Assembly (NCBI GenBank): GCA_947445035.1
Contig: CANFCK010000020.1
Span: 1-64,000, forward strand
Reading direction: 5' to 3'
DNA from: Deltaproteobacteria bacterium
GTDB lineage: Bacteria > Myxococcota_A > UBA796 > SXON01
Length of the DNA stretch: 64,000 nt
Below, piece after piece: positions 15,357-22,838 of the stretch. Numbering within the stretch: position 1 is the stretch's first letter; the number at the start of each line of letters is the position of its first letter. Both the position numbers and the translations under genes were made by a program. Below the pieces are notes generated by a model. The model saw nothing but the letters and a program-made list of their open reading frames with translations, made no database searches and had not been told where the DNA came from.

Positions 15357-16211
15357 ATGCACCCTCGGCGCGCGCATGTCGCGGGCGATGCTCTGAACCC
15401 CCGCCTCCTCCGCGCGCGAGGGGCCGTCCTCGCCTCGCTGCGATCCACGCTGGCCGCCGAAGGCTTTCTCGAGGTCCAGCCCCCGGTCCTGGTCCAGAGC
15501 CCCGCGCTCGAGGCCAACATCGAAGCTCTGCCCTGCGCCGATGGCTTCCTCCACACCTCGCCGGAGTTTGCGCTCAAACGTGTGCTCGCCGCGGGCCTAC
15601 CCCGCGTCTACGCGACGACGCCCGTCTTTCGGAACGAGGAGTCGGGCCGCCATCACGCCCGCGAGTTCACGATGCTGGAGCTGTACCTCCACAACGCCAA
15701 CTACCTCGATCTCATCCCGCTGGTAGAAGGGCTCATCGTCTCCGCGGCGAGCGCTATCAGTGTCGCGACTCCGGTGTTCTCTCGCACGACCGTCGCGGCG
15801 CTCTTTGGGGGTGACGTCCCGGGCGACGACGACGACTTCTTTCGCCGCTGGGTCACCGAGATCGACCCCACGCTCACCGCACCGACCTGGGTCCTCGACT
15901 TCCCCGCCCGCCACGCCGCCTTGTCCGAGCTGCGCGGGAATGTCTCCGAGCGCCTGGAGCTGTACGTGGGCGGCCTGGAGCTGGCCAACGGCTACTCCGA
16001 GCTGCGCGACGGGGCCGAGCTCCGCCGCCGCTTCGCCGAGAGTGCCAGGGCGCGCCGGGCTGCGGGGCGTTCCCCTCACCCCACCGACGAAGGCGTCATT
16101 GCGGCCTCTGACCAGTTTCCACGCACCGCGGGCATCGCCATCGGCATCGACCGACTGGTGATGGCGCTGACGGGCACCCCGGACATCGCCGAAGTGCGCA
16201 TCGGGAGCTGA
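15357..16211 (+). CDS. epmA: EF-P beta-lysyltransferase (LysRS-like)
   Basis: A 284-residue paralogue of class II lysyl-tRNA synthetase without the anticodon-binding domain, as in EpmA/PoxA/GenX (E. coli 325 aa). Motif 2 is seen as TTPVFRNEESGRHHAREFTM and motif 3 as GIAIGIDRLVMAL. ELYVGGLELANGYSEL is the conserved active-site strand. It activates (R)-beta-lysine and transfers it to the loop lysine of EF-P. It begins with an N-terminal extension (MHPRRAHVAGDALNPRLLRAR) before the catalytic core. It follows efp by 34 bp on the same strand and its stop is 4 bp from the stop of the convergent MopE lipoprotein. Confidence 0.95.
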   Translation: MHPRRAHVAGDALNPRLLRARGAVLASLRSTLAAEGFLEVQPPVLVQSPALEANIEALPCADGFLHTSPEFALKRVLAAGLPRVYATTPVFRNEESGRHHAREFTMLELYLHNANYLDLIPLVEGLIVSAASAISVATPVFSRTTVAALFGGDVPGDDDDFFRRWVTEIDPTLTAPTWVLDFPARHAALSELRGNVSERLELYVGGLELANGYSELRDGAELRRRFAESARARRAAGRSPHPTDEGVIAASDQFPRTAGIAIGIDRLVMALTGTPDIAEVRIGS

Positions 16212-16215
16212 TCGG

Positions 16216-19200
16216 CTACTGCCCGGCCCCGTAGTACAACCACGAGCCGCCGGAGTTGCCGTAGCCGAAGCCGTCCCAGCTCGTGGCGCTGGACATCCAG
16301 TCGGCCAGCCCGTCGTTGTTGACGTCACCACCGCCGCTGATGGCGAAGCCGACCGCGTCGGAGGTGTTGGCCCCCGTGAAGCGCGCGTCGTAGGCCGAGG
16401 CGTTGCTGCTGCCGCTCACGACGGGACCGTAGAAGAAGTAGGCCGCACCGGCGCCGCTGAGCGCACCGTAGTCGTAGGCGGTGGCGCCGATCATCAGATC
16501 GCCGGTCAGGTCGGCGTTGGCATCCCCCACGCCCGCGACGGAGCGCCCGAAAAAGTCGGTGGCGACTTCACCGGTGATGACGGATTCCGCCGCCGCCGCC
16601 GCGGTCGTCGACGCGCCCGGCGTGGTGGTGATGATGTAGACCGCGCCCTGTTCGCTGGCCCCGGCCCGATCCGCGCCCGTCGCGTAGTCGCCGGTGCCGT
16701 CCCCATCGTGGTCACCGAGGTAGGCGACGGAGAGTCCCAGGCGGTCACCGCCGGCGGAGCTGGTCAGGGTGTAGTCGGCAGCGGTCGCGGCCACGGCGCC
16801 GGAAAGTGAGCCGCCGCCAAGGAACACGTACACCGAGCTGGTGGCCGTGGTGCTGGACGACGACGGCGCGCCGAGCACGAAGTCGGCCATGCCGTCGTTG
16901 TCGAGGTCACCCATGGCCAGAGCGTAGCCGAGGTTTTCCGCGGCAACACTGCCGGTGATGAGCGCGGTGGCGCTGCTGAAGACGTCTTCCGCCCCGCTGA
17001 CGCCTGCCCCGCTGTAGAACGCCACCCGCCCGAGGCCGGTGGAGTACCCGTAGGCGCTCAACAGAATGTCGGAGTTCACATCGCCATCCGCTTCCCCCCC
17101 GTCCACGGCGAAGCCGACGTAGGCCGTGGCCACCGCCGTGCTGAAGCTGGCATCGGCCGTGGAAACGGAGGTTCCGGCATTGCCACCGAGGAACAGGTAC
17201 GCGGTACCGCGGTCGTCCGCGTGGGAACGCCACGCCGAGGAAATCAGGTCGTCGCTGCCGTCATTGTCGACGTCGCCCGCGAACCGGGTGGTCGATCCGA
17301 ACTGGTCGCTGTTGCGGCTGGTGTCCCCGTCGATGGTGAGGTCGGCGCTGGTCAGACTGTCGGAGGTGTCGACCGGACCATACCAGAGGTTGGTGCGCCC
17401 CATGTCGGTGGCGGTGCCATCGTAGAAGCCCTGACCTACCACGACGTCGTCGTAGCCGTCGCCGTTGTAGTCCCCGTTGTTGCAGACCGCGGTGCCGACG
17501 GCCATGCTGGCGGCGGTGCCGTAGGCGCGGAAGTCGTAGGCCGCGCTGATCACCTGGGAGCCCGAGAACTCGCAGACGGTGTCGTCATCGACACAGTCGT
17601 CATCGATGCCGTTGCCGCAGACTTCGGCCGCGCCGGGGTTGACCGCGGCGTCGGTGTCGTCGCAGTCGGTGTTGTCGAGCACGTAGCCGACCGGCGCGCC
17701 CGCGCAGGCAGTCGCGGTGACCGCAGGGTCGCCGTAGGTGTCGACGTCGGCATCGGCATAGTACACGGTGCCGCCGAGGCCCTCGTCGATGCTCCCATCG
17801 CAATCGTTGTCGAGGCCATCGCAGACTTCCGTGGCGCCGGGGTAGACCGTGGCGTCGAAGTCGTCGCAGTCGGTGACGTCCGTCACGCCGTCCCCGTCGA
17901 TATCGCTGGCGCAGTCGTAGTTGGCCGCGCCGGGGGTTCCGTACTCGTCGGCGGTGGTGGCCGAGGTGTCGTACCAGCGCCAACTGGTGCTGGCGGTGCC
18001 GGCGTTGGTGGAGCACCAGGCGGCGCTGTTGTTGTTGTTGGTCGCATCGGCGGCGTCGGGGTCCAGGCCGATCGAATAGCGGACCTTGTTCGTCCAACCC
18101 AGCACATAGACCACGCTGTCGATCGAGGTGCCGGTGGTGCGGTCGCCCTCGAGGTACATCGCCAGCGTGTCGGCGTCCCGACGGATGTACATGGTGTTGT
18201 CGTGGTAGGTCCCGACGTAGCCAATGCCCTGGGACTCGTCGCCCCAAACGTAGTCGCACGCGAGCGGGTAGCTGACGGCCGAGCCCTCGTAGTCGTTGCT
18301 GTCGCAGAGCACGACATAGCCCCCAGGAGCAACGCTCAACGCGGCGGCCGGGTCGATGTAGACTTGGTTTCCGGAGGATGACGTGCCCCGGGCGAAGACC
18401 CAGTTGTCGAGGTCGATGGTGCGCGCCGAGGCGTTGTAGAGCTCCACCCAACTGGCGTCGTTCTGGACGCCGACGCCGCCGATCGACGAGCGCCGATTGA
18501 TCTCGTTGACCACGATGTCCCCGACGGCCACGAAGTCCTCATCCACCCAGCCGTCGCAATCTTCATCCACACCATCGTCCGACTCGGCCCCGGTGGGGTG
18601 GATGCTGACGTCGGTGTCGTCGCAGTCGTCGTCGTTGGTGACGTACGTGCCGCCACCCGAACAGCCGCCGGGGGCGGCAGGGTCGCCGTAGCCGTCGCCG
18701 TCGCCGTCCGCATACCCGCCCGAGTTGTCGATGGCGCCGTCACAATCGTTGTCGATGCCGTCGCAGGCCTCGGTCGCGCCAGGGTTCACGGCGGCGTCGG
18801 TCTCGTCGCAGTCGGTGTCGCCGGTGTAGCCGTCGCCGTCGAGATCGGGATCGTTGGTGCAGTCGCTGCCGTCCGCCCCTGGCGTGCCGTACTCGTCGAG
18901 CGCCGTGCCCGAGACGTCGTACCAGCGCCACGAAGTCGAGCCCACGCCGGCGTTGGAGGCATTTTCGTTGGTGGAGCACCACGCCGCGAGGTTGTCGTTG
19001 AGGCCGCCGTCGTAGTACGCCGAGTCGAGCGACATCGAGAAGCGGAGCTGCCGAGGCCAATAGCCGTTGACCGCGTCGTAGTAGTAGGTGACACCGTCCA
19101 CGAGCGTCCCGGTGGTGCGGTTGCCGTTGATGTAGAACGCCGCGCGGTCAGAGTCGCGACGGAGGTAGAACACGTTGTTGTGATACGTGCCTTGGTAGGT

Positions 19201-19800
19201 CGAGGCTTGGGTTTCGTCGCCCCAGACATAGTCGCAGGCCAGGGGGTAGGCCGTGCTGGCGCCGACGTAGTCGTCGGTGTCACAGAACGTGGCGTAGTCG
19301 CCCGGCGCCAAAATCGGCGCGCTGGCCGGATCGAGCGCGATCTGCTGACCCGTGGTGATGCCTCGGGCGAGGGTCCAGTTGGACATGTCCACGGTGCGGG
19401 CGCTGTTGTTGTACACCTCGACCCAAGCGGCGTTCACCTTGGCACCGGCGGTCCCGAGCACCGAGTACCGATTGATCTCGGTCACGATGATGTCGCCCGC
19501 CGACACGAAATCTTCGTCGACGTAGCCGTCGCAGTCGTCGTCGGTGAGGTTGTCGCTTTCCGAAGCGCCGGGATTGATGGCCGCGTTGGTGTCGTCACAA
19601 TCGTCGACCGCGGCGTCGTAGCCGTCGCCATCGCCATCCGCGCTGGAGATGATGACCTTGCCGGCCAACGCGGTGTCCGTGCCGGGACGAGCGCTGTCGG
19701 GCGCGGTGTCGCCAACGGTGAACTCCGCACACGCGGCGAGCAGGAGCAGGAGGCCGGGGGTGGCGAACGCGCCGATGGCGGAGCGGGGGAGGGTCGACAT
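16216..19800 (-). CDS. MopE / lamin-tail / FG-GAP surface lipoprotein
   Basis: A 1,194-residue exported lipoprotein. The ATG at 19800 has AGAGG a few bases upstream and gives a full signal with lipobox LAAC (ALLLLLAAC region), then a Ser/Thr/Asp linker. The order is: one MopE repeat, a lamin-tail domain (IIVTEINRYS...), two MopE repeats, a second lamin-tail domain (IVVNEINRRS...), two MopE repeats, then about 500 residues of FG-GAP repeats (GDYNGDGYDDVVVG, GDVDNDGSDDLISS and others) forming an integrin-like beta-propeller. The two lamin-tail blocks share PLACDYVWGDE and RTTGT and look like an internal duplication. Such proteins are thought to act in surface adhesion; no catalytic motif is seen. 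It is convergent with epmA. Confidence 0.85.
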   Translation of the reverse strand: MSTLPRSAIGAFATPGLLLLLAACAEFTVGDTAPDSARPGTDTALAGKVIISSADGDGDGYDAAVDDCDDTNAAINPGASESDNLTDDDCDGYVDEDFVSAGDIIVTEINRYSVLGTAGAKVNAAWVEVYNNSARTVDMSNWTLARGITTGQQIALDPASAPILAPGDYATFCDTDDYVGASTAYPLACDYVWGDETQASTYQGTYHNNVFYLRRDSDRAAFYINGNRTTGTLVDGVTYYYDAVNGYWPRQLRFSMSLDSAYYDGGLNDNLAAWCSTNENASNAGVGSTSWRWYDVSGTALDEYGTPGADGSDCTNDPDLDGDGYTGDTDCDETDAAVNPGATEACDGIDNDCDGAIDNSGGYADGDGDGYGDPAAPGGCSGGGTYVTNDDDCDDTDVSIHPTGAESDDGVDEDCDGWVDEDFVAVGDIVVNEINRRSSIGGVGVQNDASWVELYNASARTIDLDNWVFARGTSSSGNQVYIDPAAALSVAPGGYVVLCDSNDYEGSAVSYPLACDYVWGDESQGIGYVGTYHDNTMYIRRDADTLAMYLEGDRTTGTSIDSVVYVLGWTNKVRYSIGLDPDAADATNNNNSAAWCSTNAGTASTSWRWYDTSATTADEYGTPGAANYDCASDIDGDGVTDVTDCDDFDATVYPGATEVCDGLDNDCDGSIDEGLGGTVYYADADVDTYGDPAVTATACAGAPVGYVLDNTDCDDTDAAVNPGAAEVCGNGIDDDCVDDDTVCEFSGSQVISAAYDFRAYGTAASMAVGTAVCNNGDYNGDGYDDVVVGQGFYDGTATDMGRTNLWYGPVDTSDSLTSADLTIDGDTSRNSDQFGSTTRFAGDVDNDGSDDLISSAWRSHADDRGTAYLFLGGNAGTSVSTADASFSTAVATAYVGFAVDGGEADGDVNSDILLSAYGYSTGLGRVAFYSGAGVSGAEDVFSSATALITGSVAAENLGYALAMGDLDNDGMADFVLGAPSSSSTTATSSVYVFLGGGSLSGAVAATAADYTLTSSAGGDRLGLSVAYLGDHDGDGTGDYATGADRAGASEQGAVYIITTTPGASTTAAAAAESVITGEVATDFFGRSVAGVGDANADLTGDLMIGATAYDYGALSGAGAAYFFYGPVVSGSSNASAYDARFTGANTSDAVGFAISGGGDVNNDGLADWMSSATSWDGFGYGNSGGSWLYYGAGQ

Positions 19801-19854
19801 GGGGGAGCCTCTGGGGGACACTGTAGCTATCTTACGAGGAGCAGTGTAGCTGCG

Positions 19855-20757
19855 TTACCACGTCACCGCGAGCGTAGCGACGAGTCCGCCGCTGAGAACG
19901 GAGCCGGCGATCCAACCCCACGTCAGGCCGTTGGCCTGGTCGCGCCAGGCCAGCGCGCGCGCTTCCGGAACCTCCGGGTCGAGCGCCTGCTCTTTTGCGT
20001 CTGCGGCCAGACCGTAAAGCACGCCGGTGGCGATGAGCCCAACTCCGCCGGAAACGATGAGCGCCGTGTGACGAGCTGCCGCGTTGTCTCGGGCGATCTG
20101 CCCGCTGGTCGTCGGCTTGGAATTGGGCTTATCCGGCATGGCGACGACCTTGCGCACCCGTACTTTGGGTGGCGGCGCACCCGCGACTAGCCCGGCGTCC
20201 GTTGCTTCCCAGTCGCCAAGCGCCTCCCCGGGGGTCCAGTAGCGGGTCTCGACCACCTGCCCATGGTTGTCGAGGTGCTGAAGCGTCGCGGCCACGTCGG
20301 AGTCGACCGTGGGGGCGTAGGCCCCGTTGACCTCGATCCAACCATCCGAAAAGGCACGGAGGGGCGCGCCGGTATTGTGCGGGAGCCCCGCCAGCTCGTC
20401 GAGGAGCTTGTCGAGCTTGTGGCCCGAAGGGAGGACCGCCTCGGGAAAGCGGGCGGTGATGTCCACCTGCACGATGGCCGCAACGGACGCGCGCATCCGG
20501 GCGTCGTTCTGCTCAAAAAATGCACCGAGAGCCATCACCCGCTGCACACGCACCACGTCGGTCGGCGACAACGGGTCTCGGACGCAGCCGAGCCGCTCCT
20601 GCACGTCTTTGCGCGCCCCGCCGAAGCCCTCGGGGTCCTGATCCGCGAAGCGCTCTTCTGCAAGATCGGCCGCCTGGATCAGCTCGGCCGAGGTGAAGGG
20701 CCGAGGGCATTCCACCACCGGGACGGCGAACGCGGAGGCGACCGTGAAGAGGATCAC
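19855..20757 (-). CDS. Hypothetical exported protein with C-terminal membrane anchor
   Basis: About 300 residues if begun at the GTG at 20757, which gives a short signal peptide (MILFTVASAFAVPVVECP) with a cleavage site after AFA. The open frame extends much further upstream, but that part is antisense to the PfaD-type gene. The exported domain (about 20-210) is helical then beta and has a conserved-looking SDGWIEVNGAYAPT / WTPGEALGDWEA stretch. Residues about 235-300 hold two hydrophobic segments (ALIVSGGVGLIATGVLYGLA and WIAGSVLSGGLVATLAV) separated by a short charged loop. No family is recognised. It diverges from pfaD with 37 bp between starts. Confidence 0.65.
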   Translation of the reverse strand: MILFTVASAFAVPVVECPRPFTSAELIQAADLAEERFADQDPEGFGGARKDVQERLGCVRDPLSPTDVVRVQRVMALGAFFEQNDARMRASVAAIVQVDITARFPEAVLPSGHKLDKLLDELAGLPHNTGAPLRAFSDGWIEVNGAYAPTVDSDVAATLQHLDNHGQVVETRYWTPGEALGDWEATDAGLVAGAPPPKVRVRKVVAMPDKPNSKPTTSGQIARDNAAARHTALIVSGGVGLIATGVLYGLAADAKEQALDPEVPEARALAWRDQANGLTWGWIAGSVLSGGLVATLAVTW

Positions 20758-20794
20758 GTGGGCAAGGTAGCACGGCGAAGCTAATCGGCCGCCC

Positions 20795-22369
20795 GTGAAC
20801 CATCCCTCCGACACGGCCTTCTCCCCCGCTGCCCTTACGGCCGCCTGCGCGCGGATCCGCGAACCTCTCTCGGTCGTGCGCGAGCGCGTGGCCGACAGCA
20901 GGGGCCGCATCGGCGTCACCTTCGAGCCCAAGGCCGACGCCGAACCGCTGGGCACGCTCCCGCCGATGTACCCGGAGTGGCTCGGGGACCGCGCGTTCAC
21001 CGAGGCGCACGGCACGCGCTTCGCGTATTGCACCGGCGCGATGGCCAACGGCATCGCCACCGTAGAAGTGGTCGTGGCCGCCGCGCGCGCCGGCTGTCTC
21101 GGGTTCTTCGGTGCCGCTGGACTGCTCCCCGATCGGGTGGTTGCCGCGGTCGACCGCCTCCAGGCCGAGCTTGGGGACGCGCCCTTCGGCGTGAATCTCA
21201 TCCACTCCCCGCAGGAGCCGCGCGTCGAAGCCGAGGTCGCCGCGATGCTGGTCGCCCGCAGTGTGCGCACGGTCGAGGCCAGCGCGTTCATGCGCATCAC
21301 GCCGTCGGTAGTCCACTACGCGATCGCGGGGCTGAGGCGGGACGGGGATGGGCAGGTGCAACGGCGCGGCCGGATCGTGGCGAAGGTGAGCCGGCCCGAG
21401 GTGGCCAGACAGTTCCTAGAGCCGGCGCCGCAGGCGATGCTCGACGGGCTGGTGCGCGAAGGCAAGCTCACCGCCGCCGAGGCCGAACTTGCCCGCGGGG
21501 TGCCGCTGGCGGAGGACATCACGGTGGAGGCCGACTCGGGCGGGCACACCGACAACCGGCCGCTGGTGGCGATGTTCCCGGTCATCCGCGAGCAGGCGCT
21601 GCGCATCGCGAGGGAACGCGGGTACGCCACGGTGCCTCGCATCGGCGCGGGCGGCGGCATCGGGACGCCGATGAGCGCGGCAGCCGCCTTTGGAATGGGC
21701 GCGGCCTACGTTCTGACCGGTTCGGTCAATCAGGCCGCGGTCGAGTCAGGGGTCGCCCCGGCCGCCCGCGAGCTGCTGTGTAAGGCGCAAATCTCCGACG
21801 TCGCGATGTGCCCCGCCGCGGACATGTTCGAGATGGGCGTGCAGGTGCAAGTGCTGCGCCGCGGCACGATGTTCGCCGCCCGGGCCCAACTGCTGCGCGA
21901 GCTGTACCTGCGCCACGCGGGGCTCGACGAGCTTCCGGCGGCAGAACGTGTCCGCCTCGAAAAGGAAGTCTTCCAGGGACCGATCGACGAAATCTGGGCG
22001 GGCACGGAAGCCTATTTCCTGGCGCGTGACCCGGCCCAGGTGGAAAAGGCCCGCACCGACCCCAAGCACCGCATGGCGCTGGTCTTCCGCTGGTACCTCG
22101 GCAAAGCCAGCCGCTGGGCCATCGACGGCGATCCGGCGCGGGTGCTGGACTACCAACTGTGGTGCGGTCCCGCGATGGGCGCGTTCAACGACTGGGTCAA
22201 GGGCAGCTTTTTGGAAGCGCCGGGAGCGCGCACCGTCGGCCAGATTGCGCTGAATCTGATGGAGGGCGCGGCCGTCGTGACCCGAGCCAGCCAGCTCCGC
22301 AGCTTCGGTGCCGCCGTGCCTGCGGAGGCCTACGACTATCGACCGGTTCGTTTGGGGGTTGGCGGGTAG
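20795..22369 (+). CDS. pfaD: PfaD-family enoyl reductase (nitronate monooxygenase-like)
   Basis: A 524-residue FMN-dependent TIM-barrel protein of the PfaD group. These are the stand-alone enoyl reductases that serve polyunsaturated fatty acid synthases and trans-AT polyketide synthases. Recognisable blocks are TGAMANGIATVEVVVAAARAG, PFGVNLIHSP, EASAFMRITPSVVHYA, ADSGGHTDNRPLVAMFPVI, PRIGAGGGIGTPMSAAAAFG and GSVNQAA. A C-terminal region of about 180 residues specific to PfaD proteins follows (DIAMCPAADMFEMG-like DVAMCPAADMFEMG, then MALVFRWYLGKASRWA and DYQLWCGPAMGAFN). Length is normal. No PfaA-C or PKS gene is in the window, so it acts in trans to a distant cluster or has another role. Confidence 0.88.
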   Translation: MNHPSDTAFSPAALTAACARIREPLSVVRERVADSRGRIGVTFEPKADAEPLGTLPPMYPEWLGDRAFTEAHGTRFAYCTGAMANGIATVEVVVAAARAGCLGFFGAAGLLPDRVVAAVDRLQAELGDAPFGVNLIHSPQEPRVEAEVAAMLVARSVRTVEASAFMRITPSVVHYAIAGLRRDGDGQVQRRGRIVAKVSRPEVARQFLEPAPQAMLDGLVREGKLTAAEAELARGVPLAEDITVEADSGGHTDNRPLVAMFPVIREQALRIARERGYATVPRIGAGGGIGTPMSAAAAFGMGAAYVLTGSVNQAAVESGVAPAARELLCKAQISDVAMCPAADMFEMGVQVQVLRRGTMFAARAQLLRELYLRHAGLDELPAAERVRLEKEVFQGPIDEIWAGTEAYFLARDPAQVEKARTDPKHRMALVFRWYLGKASRWAIDGDPARVLDYQLWCGPAMGAFNDWVKGSFLEAPGARTVGQIALNLMEGAAVVTRASQLRSFGAAVPAEAYDYRPVRLGVGG

Positions 22370-22383
22370 CAGGGCGGGCTGAC

Positions 22384-22399
22384 GACGGATCGCCCCGTC
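22384..22399. terminator. Short hairpin between convergent genes
   Basis: GACGG-atcgcc-CCGTC gives a 5-bp stem in the 28 bp between the pfaD stop and the stop of the zinc-finger gene. It is a candidate bidirectional terminator; the stem is short and no T run follows. Confidence 0.25.
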
Positions 22400-22790
22400 A
22401 AATATAGTCGGTCACCTTCCGCCGATGCTTGCTCTTCCCCGCCCCCTCGGACCCGTTCTGGCAGGGCACACACTGCGTGGCAAAGGGCATGAGCGCCAGC
22501 CGCCGGGGTGGGATCGGCTCGCTACAGGAGGCGCACAGGCCGAACGCCTCGGAGTCCTCGGCGAGGCGGCGGAGGGCGAAGTCAATGCGAAGAAGCTGCT
22601 CGGCGCGGGCGCGGTTGCGTGACGACGCGATGGTCTGGCCCATCTCGACGAGCGGACTCTGGTCCTGATCGCGGTTGGACGCCACGTTATCGTCCCACTC
22701 GGCCGCGATCTCGTGATCGCCGGCCTCGACGAGCTCGGTCCGCAGGCGTTGGAGGGCGTCGTGTACGGCGCGAAGTTCGTCGGCGGTCAT
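22398..22790 (-). CDS. DksA/TraR-family zinc-finger protein
   Basis: A 130-residue protein started at the ATG at 22790. It has an N-terminal helical hairpin (ELRAVHDALQRLRTELVEAG ... RNRARAEQLLRIDFALRRL) and a four-cysteine zinc finger FGLCASCSEPIPPRRL...TQCVPCQ, with the C-x2-C-x17-C-x2-C spacing of DksA/TraR. DksA binds RNA polymerase through its secondary channel and works with ppGpp. The acidic tip here reads EWDDNVASNRDQDQ, not a canonical DxxDxA, so activity may differ. The C-terminus is basic (KSKHRRKVTDYI). It is convergent with pfaD and divergent from the flavoenzyme gene (48 bp). Confidence 0.85.
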   Translation of the reverse strand: MTADELRAVHDALQRLRTELVEAGDHEIAAEWDDNVASNRDQDQSPLVEMGQTIASSRNRARAEQLLRIDFALRRLAEDSEAFGLCASCSEPIPPRRLALMPFATQCVPCQNGSEGAGKSKHRRKVTDYI

Positions 22791-22838
22791 GCAGCGATCT
22801 ATCCCCGGGCGCGGTAGAAGCGCAGCGCAGAGGGAAGC

